In this document: positions 1-6,424 of the stretch, piece after piece
Position numbering within the stretch: the first letter of the stretch is position 1
Layout: each line of letters opens with the position of its first letter
DNA from: Spirochaetaceae bacterium
GTDB taxonomy: Bacteria; Spirochaetota; Spirochaetia; DSM-27196; PXBQ01
Direction: 5' to 3'
Assembly (NCBI GenBank): GCA_003566875.1
Contig: PXBQ01000042.1
Span: 1-13,713, forward strand
Length of the DNA: 13,713 nucleotides
Program-made: the position numbers and the translations under genes
The notes under the pieces: model-generated
What the model saw: only the letters and a program-made list of their open reading frames with translations
Told to the model about the DNA's origin: nothing
Databases searched by the model: none

Positions 1-494
1 ACATCTTCATTGCCGCAACGTGCAAGGAAAAAGGCATCGCGTTTCTGAAAGGCGAGGCCCGAACGAACGTCAGGAAGAAGAAACCCGGTGAGACGGATGA
101 ACAAGGGGCCGCCGCGCCTGCATCGCCCTCGGGATCATCAAACACCGTGACGGTAACCGTCGGTTCGCGAACGTTCGATGTCGAGGTCCACGACGGCCAC
201 ACCGTCGTCTCTGGAAAAGAGTACCCGTACTCGATCGGCGAAGCGCGCGACACCGAACCCGCGCCGTCGACCGGCAGCACGATAACGATCGACGCCCCGA
301 TGCCGGGCCTCGTGCTCCGCCTCGCCGTAAAACCGGGCGACGCTGTCAAGAAAGGCGATGATATCGTAATCCTCGAGGCGATGAAGATGGAGACACCGGT
401 CACCGCGCCCGAAGCCGGTACGGTCGAAAAAATATCGATCTCCACCGGAGATCAGGTAACGGCCGGCCAGACGCTCATGACGATCAAGGGGTGA
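1..494 (+). CDS. oadA: Oxaloacetate decarboxylase alpha subunit, C-terminal biotinyl part (5' partial)
   Basis: The frame is open from the window edge (first full codon at 3) to a TGA at 492-494, so the N-terminal carboxyltransferase domain lies outside. What is visible is the end of that domain, a short Ala/Pro/Ser linker (about 105-140) and a biotinyl domain. The EAMKMET motif marks the biotin attachment site, with the lysine codon at 384-386 and 35 residues after it, the usual distance from the C-terminus in biotin carriers. In this family the biotin carries CO2 taken from oxaloacetate to the membrane beta subunit, whose gene follows after 3 bases. The internal GTG at 147 is not a real start, because the coding frame continues upstream of it. 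A pyruvate carboxylase B or methylmalonyl-CoA decarboxylase carrier would look similar over this short stretch; the adjacent oadB favours a sodium-pumping decarboxylase. Confidence 0.88.
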   Translation, partial: IFIAATCKEKGIAFLKGEARTNVRKKKPGETDEQGAAAPASPSGSSNTVTVTVGSRTFDVEVHDGHTVVSGKEYPYSIGEARDTEPAPSTGSTITIDAPMPGLVLRLAVKPGDAVKKGDDIVILEAMKMETPVTAPEAGTVEKISISTGDQVTAGQTLMTIKG

Positions 495-497
495 GCA

Positions 498-1694
498 ATG
501 GACACCCGTCAAGCTCTCGTAACCGTCTGGGAAACAACCGGCATATCGGCGTTCTCGATCGGTCAGATCGTAATGATCCTGATCGGCTGCGTTCTCATAT
601 ATCTCGCTATTCGGAAACAGTTTGAGCCGCTTCTTCTTCTGCCGATCGGATTTGGCGGAATCCTCGCAAACGTGCCTCTCTCCGGAATTACCGAGACGAC
701 GCGGCTCGTTCTGAACCCCGAGACGATGGAGATCGTCGAAGAGGTCGGAGGCTTTCTCGGCCAGATTTACGGATTCGGCATCGCGTCGGGCTTATTTCCC
801 CTTCTGATCTTCATCGGTGTCGGCGCGCTCACGGATTTTGGTCCTCTGATCGCGAATCCACGCACGGCTCTGCTCGGCGCCGCCGCGCAGTTCGGAATCT
901 TCTCAACGCTGATCGGAGCCGTCGCGCTCTCGAAGTACGCGGGGTTCAACTTTTCGGTCTCCGACGCGGCGGCGATCGGGATCATCGGGGGCGCCGACGG
1001 TCCGACGGCGATATTCCTCGCGAGTCGGCTTTCCCCTCGCCTGCTCGGCCCGATTGCCGTCGCGGCGTACTCGTACATGGCGCTTGTGCCGATTATACAG
1101 CCTCCGGTCATGCGTCTCTTCACGTCAAAAGAAGAGCGTCGGATCAAGATGCAGCAGCTTCGGCCGGTCTCGAAGACCGAGCGGATCCTCTTTCCGCTGG
1201 TCGTGGTCACAATCTGTGTTCTGCTGCTGCCGAGCGCGACGCCGCTGATCGGCGCGCTCATGTTCGGCAATCTCATCAAGGAGTGCGGCGTCACCGATCG
1301 GATCGCAAAAGCCGCGCAGAACGAGCTTATCAACCTCGTCACGATCCTGCTCGGCCTCGCGGTCGGCGCGCAGCTCCGCGCGGATCAGTTTCTCCAAGTT
1401 GAGACACTGGCGATCGTCGTTCTCGGGCTGGTCGCATTCACGCTTGGAACCGCGTCGGGGCTGCTGCTCGCGAAGTTCATGAACCTCTTCCTCAAGCAGA
1501 AGTTGAACCCGTTGATCGGCGCCGCAGGCGTCTCGGCGGTGCCGATGGCCGCACGCGTCGCGAACAAGGTCGGCAAGGAAGAGAACCCCGACAACTACCT
1601 GCTGATGCACGCGATGGGTCCGAATGTCGCAGGCGTGATCGGATCCGCGGTAGCCGCGGGTATTCTGCTCGCGATAGTGCCGCTCATCGTGTAG
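498..1694 (+). CDS. oadB: Sodium-translocating oxaloacetate decarboxylase, beta subunit
   Basis: A 398-residue integral membrane protein that decarboxylates carboxybiotin and uses the energy to pump Na+ outwards. Hydrophobic segments run through the whole chain. Family signatures are intact: GGADGPTAIFLASR (164-177), AAYSYMALVPIIQPP (189-203) and the NPLIGAAGVSAVPMAAR block (337-353). With a constant offset of 36, D167, Y193, N337, G341, S346 and R353 correspond to the Klebsiella residues D203, Y229, N373, G377, S382 and R389 reported as important for Na+ transport or decarboxylation, so the pump looks functional. The ATG follows an AAGGGGTG Shine-Dalgarno that overlaps the end of oadA, indicating coupled translation. 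No small gamma subunit gene lies downstream; it may be upstream of the window. The family also includes the beta subunits of methylmalonyl-CoA and glutaconyl-CoA decarboxylases. Confidence 0.95.
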   Translation: MDTRQALVTVWETTGISAFSIGQIVMILIGCVLIYLAIRKQFEPLLLLPIGFGGILANVPLSGITETTRLVLNPETMEIVEEVGGFLGQIYGFGIASGLFPLLIFIGVGALTDFGPLIANPRTALLGAAAQFGIFSTLIGAVALSKYAGFNFSVSDAAAIGIIGGADGPTAIFLASRLSPRLLGPIAVAAYSYMALVPIIQPPVMRLFTSKEERRIKMQQLRPVSKTERILFPLVVVTICVLLLPSATPLIGALMFGNLIKECGVTDRIAKAAQNELINLVTILLGLAVGAQLRADQFLQVETLAIVVLGLVAFTLGTASGLLLAKFMNLFLKQKLNPLIGAAGVSAVPMAARVANKVGKEENPDNYLLMHAMGPNVAGVIGSAVAAGILLAIVPLIV

Positions 1695-1718
1695 CGCCGC
1701 GTCCAACCGCAGCGGACG

Positions 1719-1764
1719 AACCCCGATTGAGCTTAAGAGTCGATCGGGGTTTTCTTTTTCTCGA
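1719..1764 (+). terminator. Rho-independent terminator of oadA-oadB
   Basis: AACCCCGAT (1719-1727) pairs with ATCGGGGTT (1743-1751), extended inward by T-G, G-C and A-T pairs to 12 bp around a 9-base loop, and is followed by the T-rich tract TTTTCTTTTTCTC. It lies 24 bases after the oadB stop. The 3' arm and the T-tract are inside the last codons of the convergent cytidylate-kinase-like gene, whose stop codon (1733-1735) is in the loop. Read on the minus strand the hairpin is followed by CGTCCG rather than a U-tract, so it probably works mainly in the oadB direction. Confidence 0.8.
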
Positions 1765-2275
1765 TAGCGTCGACGATAAGATCCGCGATCGCCTCCGGCC
1801 CTCGATCCTCGGTATCGATCACGATGTCGACGAACGCGAACGCGTCGTTGTCTATGCCGTACAGCCGCATGTAGCGTTCGCGGTCGCGTTTGTCACGCTC
1901 TCGCGTCTCGGCGATCACGTCGTCGAGGTTTCCACCTTCGCGCCTCACGATTCTTTCCGCTCGAACTCGTTCGGACGCGGTCAGGTACACTTTGAGGTCC
2001 GCGTCGTCGAGAAGCCACACAGCCAGACGTGATCCGAGCACGCAGTCACCTTCCCGCGCGAGCTCGACCTGTCGGGTGTCGACGTACCGATCCCAACTCG
2101 GATCCTTCTCTGCAAGATGTCTGAGTTCTTCGAAGGCCATTCCTTTCTCTTCGGCAACCGTTCGAAACGTGTAAGTAATCAACCTCACGCCGAGCTTCTC
2201 GGCGACCATTTGCGATACTGTCGAGTTTCCGCAGCCACTCTTTCCGGATATCGCTATGCGCACATGGTTGCTCAC
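1733..2275 (-). CDS. cmk: Cytidylate kinase-like NMP kinase with atypical P-loop
   Basis: A 180-residue P-loop protein resembling the short, archaeal-type CMP kinases, which phosphorylate (d)CMP with ATP. Visible features are the P-loop GKSGCGNST (11-19), the TFR...DRRQ-like NMP-binding stretch (about 36-72, with VDTRQVELA), GSRLAVWLL (81-89), and a lid/C-terminal part RERDKRDRERYMRLYGID (about 125-142). The Walker A lysine position is Asn17, with a lysine at position 12 instead; I believe related spirochaete proteins share this but could not check. The start chosen is the GTG at 2273-2275, because AAGGA (2283-2287 on the plus strand, reversed) sits 7 bases before it and the same GAAGGAATAC string precedes the cheW GTG. 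A GTG at 2294-2296, overlapping the yicC stop as GTGA, would add 7 residues but has no ribosome site. It is the last gene of the cheW-murC-yicC operon. Confidence 0.8.
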   Translation of the reverse strand: MSNHVRIAISGKSGCGNSTVSQMVAEKLGVRLITYTFRTVAEEKGMAFEELRHLAEKDPSWDRYVDTRQVELAREGDCVLGSRLAVWLLDDADLKVYLTASERVRAERIVRREGGNLDDVIAETRERDKRDRERYMRLYGIDNDAFAFVDIVIDTEDRGPEAIADLIVDAIEKKKTPIDS

Positions 2276-2292
2276 GGGGTATTCCTTCGTTC

Positions 2293-3159
2293 TCACTCGA
2301 TATTTCTGGTCTGTTCGCGAATGTTCTCGATCGCTTCCTTCACGTCGACGACGTGACGGTTGATCCCGTAGAGTACACTTTTTGACCCTGTCGTGTTTAT
2401 CTCACGGTTCAATTCCTGACAGATAAAGTCGAACCGCTTGCCGATCGGTCCGTCTTCGGTCATCGCCGCTTTGAACGCGTCGATATGGCCGCGCAGCCGA
2501 ACGATCTCCTCGTTGATCGAGTGCTTCACGAGCAGCGATGCGACCTCAGCGAGCATTCGGTCTTCGTCGACCCGGTCACCGAGCACCTCCACAAACCGCG
2601 CGCGAACCGTTCGCTTGATTCCTTCCTCGATCTGTCCGTGCAGCTGTTCGATCGACAAAACCGCCGCTTCGATCACTGCGATCTGAGCTCTGAGGTCGCG
2701 ACTGAGCTCCTCGCCTTCCGTGCGGCGCGTCGTCTCAAATCGGGCGAACACCTCGTGTAACAGTTCCTCGGTAACACGCCACGCCGCGTCGACGTTCTTT
2801 TTCCGGTCGACCGTGAGGACCCCGTCGAACCGCAAGAGATTCTCCAGCGTGATGTCTCGCCGCAGTTCCGCGATCGACGCGATCTCGCGCAACGCGGCCG
2901 CGTACGCCGCCACGCTCTCGCGGTCGACCGAAATCACCGTATCCCCGGCGGTCTCGCGGATCCTCACGGTTATATCGAGTTTCCCACGATGCACACGCTC
3001 GGAAGCCAACGCCCTGATTCTCGGCTCGAACGCCGAGTACTGCTGCGGCGTCGAGACGTTGAGGTCGAGATACCGATTGTTGTACGACTTGAACTCAAAA
3101 GTTACGTGATACCCGTCTTTTTCGCGCTCTCCGGACGCAAACCCGGTCATGCTTTTCAC
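2293..3159 (-). CDS. yicC: YicC/YloC-family endoribonuclease
   Basis: A 288-residue protein, the family's usual length (about 290). It begins MKSMTGFASG, the typical N-terminus, and ends with the conserved block NREINTTGSKS (about 251-261) followed by the IENIREQTRNIE tail. E. coli YicC and B. subtilis YloC are reported to be endoribonucleases involved in RNA turnover; that role is transferred by homology. The start is a GTG at 3157-3159 that overlaps the murC stop as GTGA; a G-rich stretch (GGGGG) lies 6 bases before it. In many bacteria yicC/yloC sits next to gmk (guanylate kinase); here the next gene is a different nucleoside monophosphate kinase. Confidence 0.93.
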   Translation of the reverse strand: MKSMTGFASGEREKDGYHVTFEFKSYNNRYLDLNVSTPQQYSAFEPRIRALASERVHRGKLDITVRIRETAGDTVISVDRESVAAYAAALREIASIAELRRDITLENLLRFDGVLTVDRKKNVDAAWRVTEELLHEVFARFETTRRTEGEELSRDLRAQIAVIEAAVLSIEQLHGQIEEGIKRTVRARFVEVLGDRVDEDRMLAEVASLLVKHSINEEIVRLRGHIDAFKAAMTEDGPIGKRFDFICQELNREINTTGSKSVLYGINRHVVDVKEAIENIREQTRNIE

Positions 3160-4625
3160 GCCGTGCCCCCGGATTTCCCCGCCTGTCCACAGGTCAGCCG
3201 CTCCAACACCGCGCGGCCGAGACGCCAGTTATCACCCGCACCCATCGTGACAAACACGTCGCCGGGCTCAAGCAGGCGACAGACGAACTCCGCGGCGTCG
3301 AGCGGTTCCTCGAAGTACTCGAGCCGGGGAACGTTCGGCCGCACCGCGTCGGCGAGATCGCGCCCCGAGATCGACCCCGTGAACGTCTCGCGGGCCGAAG
3401 CGTATATCTTGTGAAGGACGACGACGTCGGCCGCCGAAAAAGCTTCCGCAAACTGCGCCAACATCCGCGCCGTACGCGTGTACGTGTGCGCCATGAAATC
3501 GACGATGAGCCTCTTCGGCGCGTAGAATTCCTTAATGCCGCCGAGCGTCGCGGCAATCTCGGTCGGGTGGTGCCCGTAGTCGTCGAGAATCGTGATACCG
3601 TCGACACATCCGATCACCTCGGACCGACGACGGGTCCCGGTATACGCCGCGAGCCCGGCTCGCACATCCCGAGCGAAACCCGGTCGCGATGCCGGGCACA
3701 CCGCCGTGACGATCTCTTCAGCCGCTGCGACCGCGGCGGCGGCGTTGAGCAAATTATGCCGTCCCGGGACCCGCAGCGTATACGGATCACGATCGTCGCC
3801 GAGGGTGAAACTCCACGCCCCGTCGACGAGCGCCTCGTTCGCGATTCGGTACGGGCCGCTCGCGCTGAAGCCGTACCGGATGATCCGGATATCCTGACGC
3901 GAGGACGCGACACGCGCGAGCACGTCGCGCGCACCGGCGTCGTCCTCGCACGCGATGAGCCGGCCGCCCGACGGGAGCCGTTCTGCGTACTCGACAAACG
4001 CATCGCGCACATCGGCGTAGTCGCGGTAGTAATCGAGATGGTCTGCCTCGACGTTCGTGACTACGACGATCGACGGATGGAACGAGAGAAAGTGTCGGCG
4101 GTACTCGCACGTCTCGGCGGCAAAGAACGAATCGCCGCAGATCAAGACCGATCCCCCTCCGAATACCGGCACGCCGGACCCGACAAGCACCGCGCCGTCG
4201 AGCTCGGCCGAGTTCACGACCGAGCCGAGCATCGCGGCCGTTGTCGTCTTTCCGTGCACACCGGCGATCCCGCACGAGAATCGGTCGGCCGAGAACTCGC
4301 CGAGCGCCTCGGTATACGACAGCGTCGGGATTGCTCGACGGACGGCTTCGGAAATCTCGGGATGCACCGCCGGATCGTACGCGGGGGAGAACACCACGAC
4401 CGAAGCCCGCGACGGAACGTTCTCCGCGGCGAACCCTTCGGTGTAAGAAATTCCTCGTTTATCGAGTATCGCGTCGGTGTAGAACTTCTCGGCCGTGTCG
4501 CTGCCCGTGATACACGCGCCGCGCGCGTGAAGCAGCTCCGCGAGGGCCGTCATTCCGGTACCTTTTATCCCGACGAGGTGCACGCGGACGTCACGAAGAT
4601 CTACCGGCAGAATTTTTTCACTCAT
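3156..4625 (-). CDS. murC: UDP-N-acetylmuramate--L-alanine ligase (MurC)
   Basis: A cytoplasmic ATP-dependent ligase that joins L-alanine to UDP-MurNAc, the first peptide step of peptidoglycan precursor synthesis. Numbered from the ATG at 4623-4625 (489 residues): the UDP-binding glycine motif VGIKGTGM (18-25), the ATP P-loop GVHGKTTTA (122-130), the TNVEADHLDYY segment (about 190-200), GRHNLLNAAAA (288-298) and the MurC-type motif DDYGHHPTEI (348-357), all intact. The DYxHHP form and the absence of Mur-diaminopimelate motifs favour MurC over Mpl or MurE. A GTG at 4674-4676 would add 17 residues and leave only a 7-base gap to cheW. Neither start has a clear ribosome site; the ATG gives the N-terminus expected for the family. 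The IKGTGM variant is one I associate with spirochaete and clostridial MurC. The gene is co-transcribed with cheW upstream and yicC downstream. Confidence 0.92.
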   Translation of the reverse strand: MSEKILPVDLRDVRVHLVGIKGTGMTALAELLHARGACITGSDTAEKFYTDAILDKRGISYTEGFAAENVPSRASVVVFSPAYDPAVHPEISEAVRRAIPTLSYTEALGEFSADRFSCGIAGVHGKTTTAAMLGSVVNSAELDGAVLVGSGVPVFGGGSVLICGDSFFAAETCEYRRHFLSFHPSIVVVTNVEADHLDYYRDYADVRDAFVEYAERLPSGGRLIACEDDAGARDVLARVASSRQDIRIIRYGFSASGPYRIANEALVDGAWSFTLGDDRDPYTLRVPGRHNLLNAAAAVAAAEEIVTAVCPASRPGFARDVRAGLAAYTGTRRRSEVIGCVDGITILDDYGHHPTEIAATLGGIKEFYAPKRLIVDFMAHTYTRTARMLAQFAEAFSAADVVVLHKIYASARETFTGSISGRDLADAVRPNVPRLEYFEEPLDAAEFVCRLLEPGDVFVTMGAGDNWRLGRAVLERLTCGQAGKSGGTA

Positions 4626-4683
4626 CGCGACATCGTATTCGAAGAATGATGGTTTTTCAACGTGCACTCGGGACACCGGCGAC

Positions 4684-5220
4684 TCAGGTCTTGAGCGCTG
4701 CGTAACTCTCGGCGAGCAGCTCGGCGGTCAACAAGCGGTCCACGTCCATCAAGAGCACGATCCGATCGGGCATCCGCGCGAGTCCCGCCAAAATGGTCGA
4801 ATCGGCCGCGCCGGCCGAGTCACCGAACCTTGGGGCCGGTTCGAGCGCGTCGTTCTCGATGTCGAGGACGCCGACCACCGAATCGGCAAGTGCCGTGAGC
4901 GAAATCTGCTCGCCCCCACACCGTGTGTTGATCACGATCAAACGATTCTCGTCGGTGAGTTCGACGTGCTCGAGCCCCAATCGCGACCGCAGATCCATGA
5001 CGGGCAACACGCGACCGCGCAGATTAACGACGCCGAGCAGGAAATCCGGGGTACGGGGAACGCGCGCGATCGTCGTGAACTCGAGAACCTCCTCGACGCG
5101 CACGACCTCAACCGCGTACGCCTCGTCACCGAGTAGAAAAACAAGGTACTTCGTCGCGTCGGCGTCTTCGGTCTCATTACTCACCGCCGACATACCGACG
5201 CTGTCGGCTCGTTCGCTCAC
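4684..5220 (-). CDS. cheW: Chemotaxis coupling protein CheW
   Basis: A 178-residue CheW-domain protein that links chemoreceptors to the histidine kinase CheA in the receptor array. After a polar N-terminal tail of about 22 residues comes KYLVFLLGDEAYAVEV (24-39), the typical first strands of the domain, then VEEVLE, TPDFLLGVVNLRGRVLPVMDLR (the conserved NLRG segment, about 57-78), a strand with RLIVIN, and the LARMPDRIVLLMDVDRLL C-terminal strand. No CheA, receiver or receptor domain is attached. The GTG start has a strong ribosome site, AAGGAAGGAA, about 6 bases upstream. It is the first gene of the operon leading to murC, yicC and the cytidylate-kinase-like gene, an unusual position for a chemotaxis gene. 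A CheV or CheW-like scaffold role is possible, but no receiver domain is present. Confidence 0.92.
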   Translation of the reverse strand: MSERADSVGMSAVSNETEDADATKYLVFLLGDEAYAVEVVRVEEVLEFTTIARVPRTPDFLLGVVNLRGRVLPVMDLRSRLGLEHVELTDENRLIVINTRCGGEQISLTALADSVVGVLDIENDALEPAPRFGDSAGAADSTILAGLARMPDRIVLLMDVDRLLTAELLAESYAALKT

Positions 5221-5240
5221 CGTATTCCTTCCTTATTTGC

Positions 5241-5269
5241 AGTATACCGGATTTCTCACCATACGTCAC
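5241..5269 (-). promoter_or_regulatory. Sigma-70-type promoter of the cheW-murC-yicC-cmk operon
   Basis: On the minus strand GTGACG (5264-5269, 4 of 6 to TTGACA) is followed after 17 bases by TATACT (5241-5246, 5 of 6 to TATAAT). The predicted start of transcription, near 5234, gives a leader of about 14 bases, just enough for the ribosome site. It shares a 155-base divergent gap with the parvulin gene. For that gene only a weak plus-strand candidate, TTCCCT-N17-TAGATT (5306-5334), could be found. Confidence 0.6.
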
Positions 5270-5375
5270 GATGCCGGAACTGCTGAGCTGCATGCTCCGT
5301 GCAAATTCCCTTGTTCCAAAAAAAGGTGTAGATTACCCGAATCAGTGTTCATTAAGACAATCGGGGAGGAAAGCC

Positions 5376-5651
5376 ATGGAGTGGAAAGCAAGCCACATTC
5401 TCGTCAAGGATCGTGCGCTAGCCGAGCGACTTCTGCGGGAGTTAAAGCAGGGAGCGTCGTTCGAGGGGCTCGCGCGTCAGCACTCGACGTGTCCGAGCAA
5501 GTCGTCGGGCGGGGACCTGGGATGGTTCGGCACCGGGAAGATGGTTCCCGCGTTTGAGTCGGCCGTGAAGAAAATCGGGGTCGGCTCGATGAGCGACGTC
5601 GTCTCGACGCAGTTCGGTTACCATATCGTCAAAAAAACCGGCCAACGATAA
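5376..5651 (+). CDS. ppiC: Parvulin-type peptidyl-prolyl cis-trans isomerase (single domain)
   Basis: A 91-residue protein, almost exactly the length of E. coli PpiC (93), that would catalyse cis-trans isomerisation of prolyl bonds in the cytoplasm. The whole chain is one rotamase domain: KASHILVKDRALAERLL (4-20), FEGLARQHSTCPSKSSGGDLGWF (29-51), the MVPAFESAV segment (56-64) and the closing TQFGYHIVKK (78-87). The HILV and GYHIV histidines and the GGDLGWF loop are family hallmarks. There is no signal peptide or membrane anchor, so this is not PrsA or SurA. The ATG at 5376 is preferred over an open-frame ATG at 5271 because GGGGAGGAAA lies 3 to 10 bases upstream and because the upstream residues resemble no parvulin. 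It is flanked by divergent cheW and convergent rsmE and looks like a single-gene unit. Confidence 0.93.
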   Translation: MEWKASHILVKDRALAERLLRELKQGASFEGLARQHSTCPSKSSGGDLGWFGTGKMVPAFESAVKKIGVGSMSDVVSTQFGYHIVKKTGQR

Positions 5652-5701
5652 GTAATTGACCGGATCGGCTTCTGCCGTATTGGGCGTACCGGCGTGGCGG
5701 T

Positions 5702-6424
5702 CTACCACCAGCCGGTCGCCGTAGCGACCGCGCCAACCGCGAGCAGACACGCGGTTTCGGTGCGGATCGTTCGCTCTCCCATTCGGACCCGAGTGCACCG
5801 GGTCCGCGCGATGAGGTTTTCCTCCATTTCCGAAAATCCCCGCTCGGGACCAAGGACTACAGCGACACCCGACGCGCCGGCCAGACCCGCGAGAACGTCG
5901 CGAGGACGCGCCGGACCGTCCGACGAAAACACGACGACCGAATCACTTGAAACCGCGTCGAGCGCGCGTTCGAGCGACCACAGCCGTGAGACGGACGCGA
6001 ACACGGTACTACCGGCCTGTTCCGCTCCCGCAAGAAGCGCCTCGTCGAGCGACCCGTCGGACCAAATCGAGCTTTCGAGATAAGACTTCTCGGAGAGCTC
6101 TCCGCGAAAAACGAGAATTCTTGAAACCCCGAGAGTCGCAAGATCCTTCACGAGACGTCGAAGTACGATCGGCCGGGGGTGTCCGACGACAACCGAGAGA
6201 GGAAGCAGCGCCCGCACGGGCGAGTCGTCGCCGTCCCACGCGAGCACGATCCGTTCGCGATCGACCGTCGTGATCCGCGCGCTCGTCACCGCGCCGCCGA
6301 CGATGCCGACCGCGATACGGTCTCCCGGAACGACGCGCAAGACCGAAACGAGATGCCGGAAACGGCGATCGTCGCGAAGCAGCGTCCGCCGCTCCTCGTC
6401 GGGCCGAAAAAGAACAAGATTCAC
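5702..6424 (-). CDS. rsmE: 16S rRNA (uracil(1498)-N3)-methyltransferase RsmE
   Basis: A 240-residue SPOUT-fold methyltransferase that methylates N3 of U1498 in 16S rRNA with S-adenosylmethionine. An N-terminal PUA-like part contains FRHLVSVLRVVPGD (about 22-35). The SPOUT domain contains RRLVKDLATLGVSRI (89-103), the knot motif VVLGPERGFSEMEE (189-202) and RMGERTIRTETACLLA (214-229), the conserved RTETA block. The usual GPEGG reads GPERG here, a change that I believe occurs in other RsmE proteins. The start is the GTG at 6422-6424, which overlaps the stop of the upstream gene as GTGA and has GGAG four bases before it. The frame stays open far upstream, but that extension lies over the mutarotase gene and has no RsmE similarity. 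No clear terminator was seen in the 50 bases up to the parvulin stop. Confidence 0.92.
   Translation of the reverse strand: MNLVLFRPDEERRTLLRDDRRFRHLVSVLRVVPGDRIAVGIVGGAVTSARITTVDRERIVLAWDGDDSPVRALLPLSVVVGHPRPIVLRRLVKDLATLGVSRILVFRGELSEKSYLESSIWSDGSLDEALLAGAEQAGSTVFASVSRLWSLERALDAVSSDSVVVFSSDGPARPRDVLAGLAGASGVAVVLGPERGFSEMEENLIARTRCTRVRMGERTIRTETACLLAVGAVATATGWW

Noticed and set aside
138..512. Minus-strand open frame over the biotinyl domain
   Set aside because: Antisense shadow of a clear biotin carrier domain.
3411..4649. A 412-codon open frame on the plus strand opposite murC
   Set aside because: Antisense to an intact MurC with all catalytic motifs; the translation is Arg-rich and low in hydrophobic structure.
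5271..5375. Earlier ATG giving 35 extra residues on the parvulin
   Set aside because: The extra residues do not look like a signal peptide or parvulin sequence, and the ATG at 5376 has a strong ribosome site.
5652..5701. Search for a terminator between the convergent parvulin and rsmE genes
   Set aside because: Only a 4-bp CGGC-TTCT-GCCG hairpin without a T-tract was found, too weak to call.
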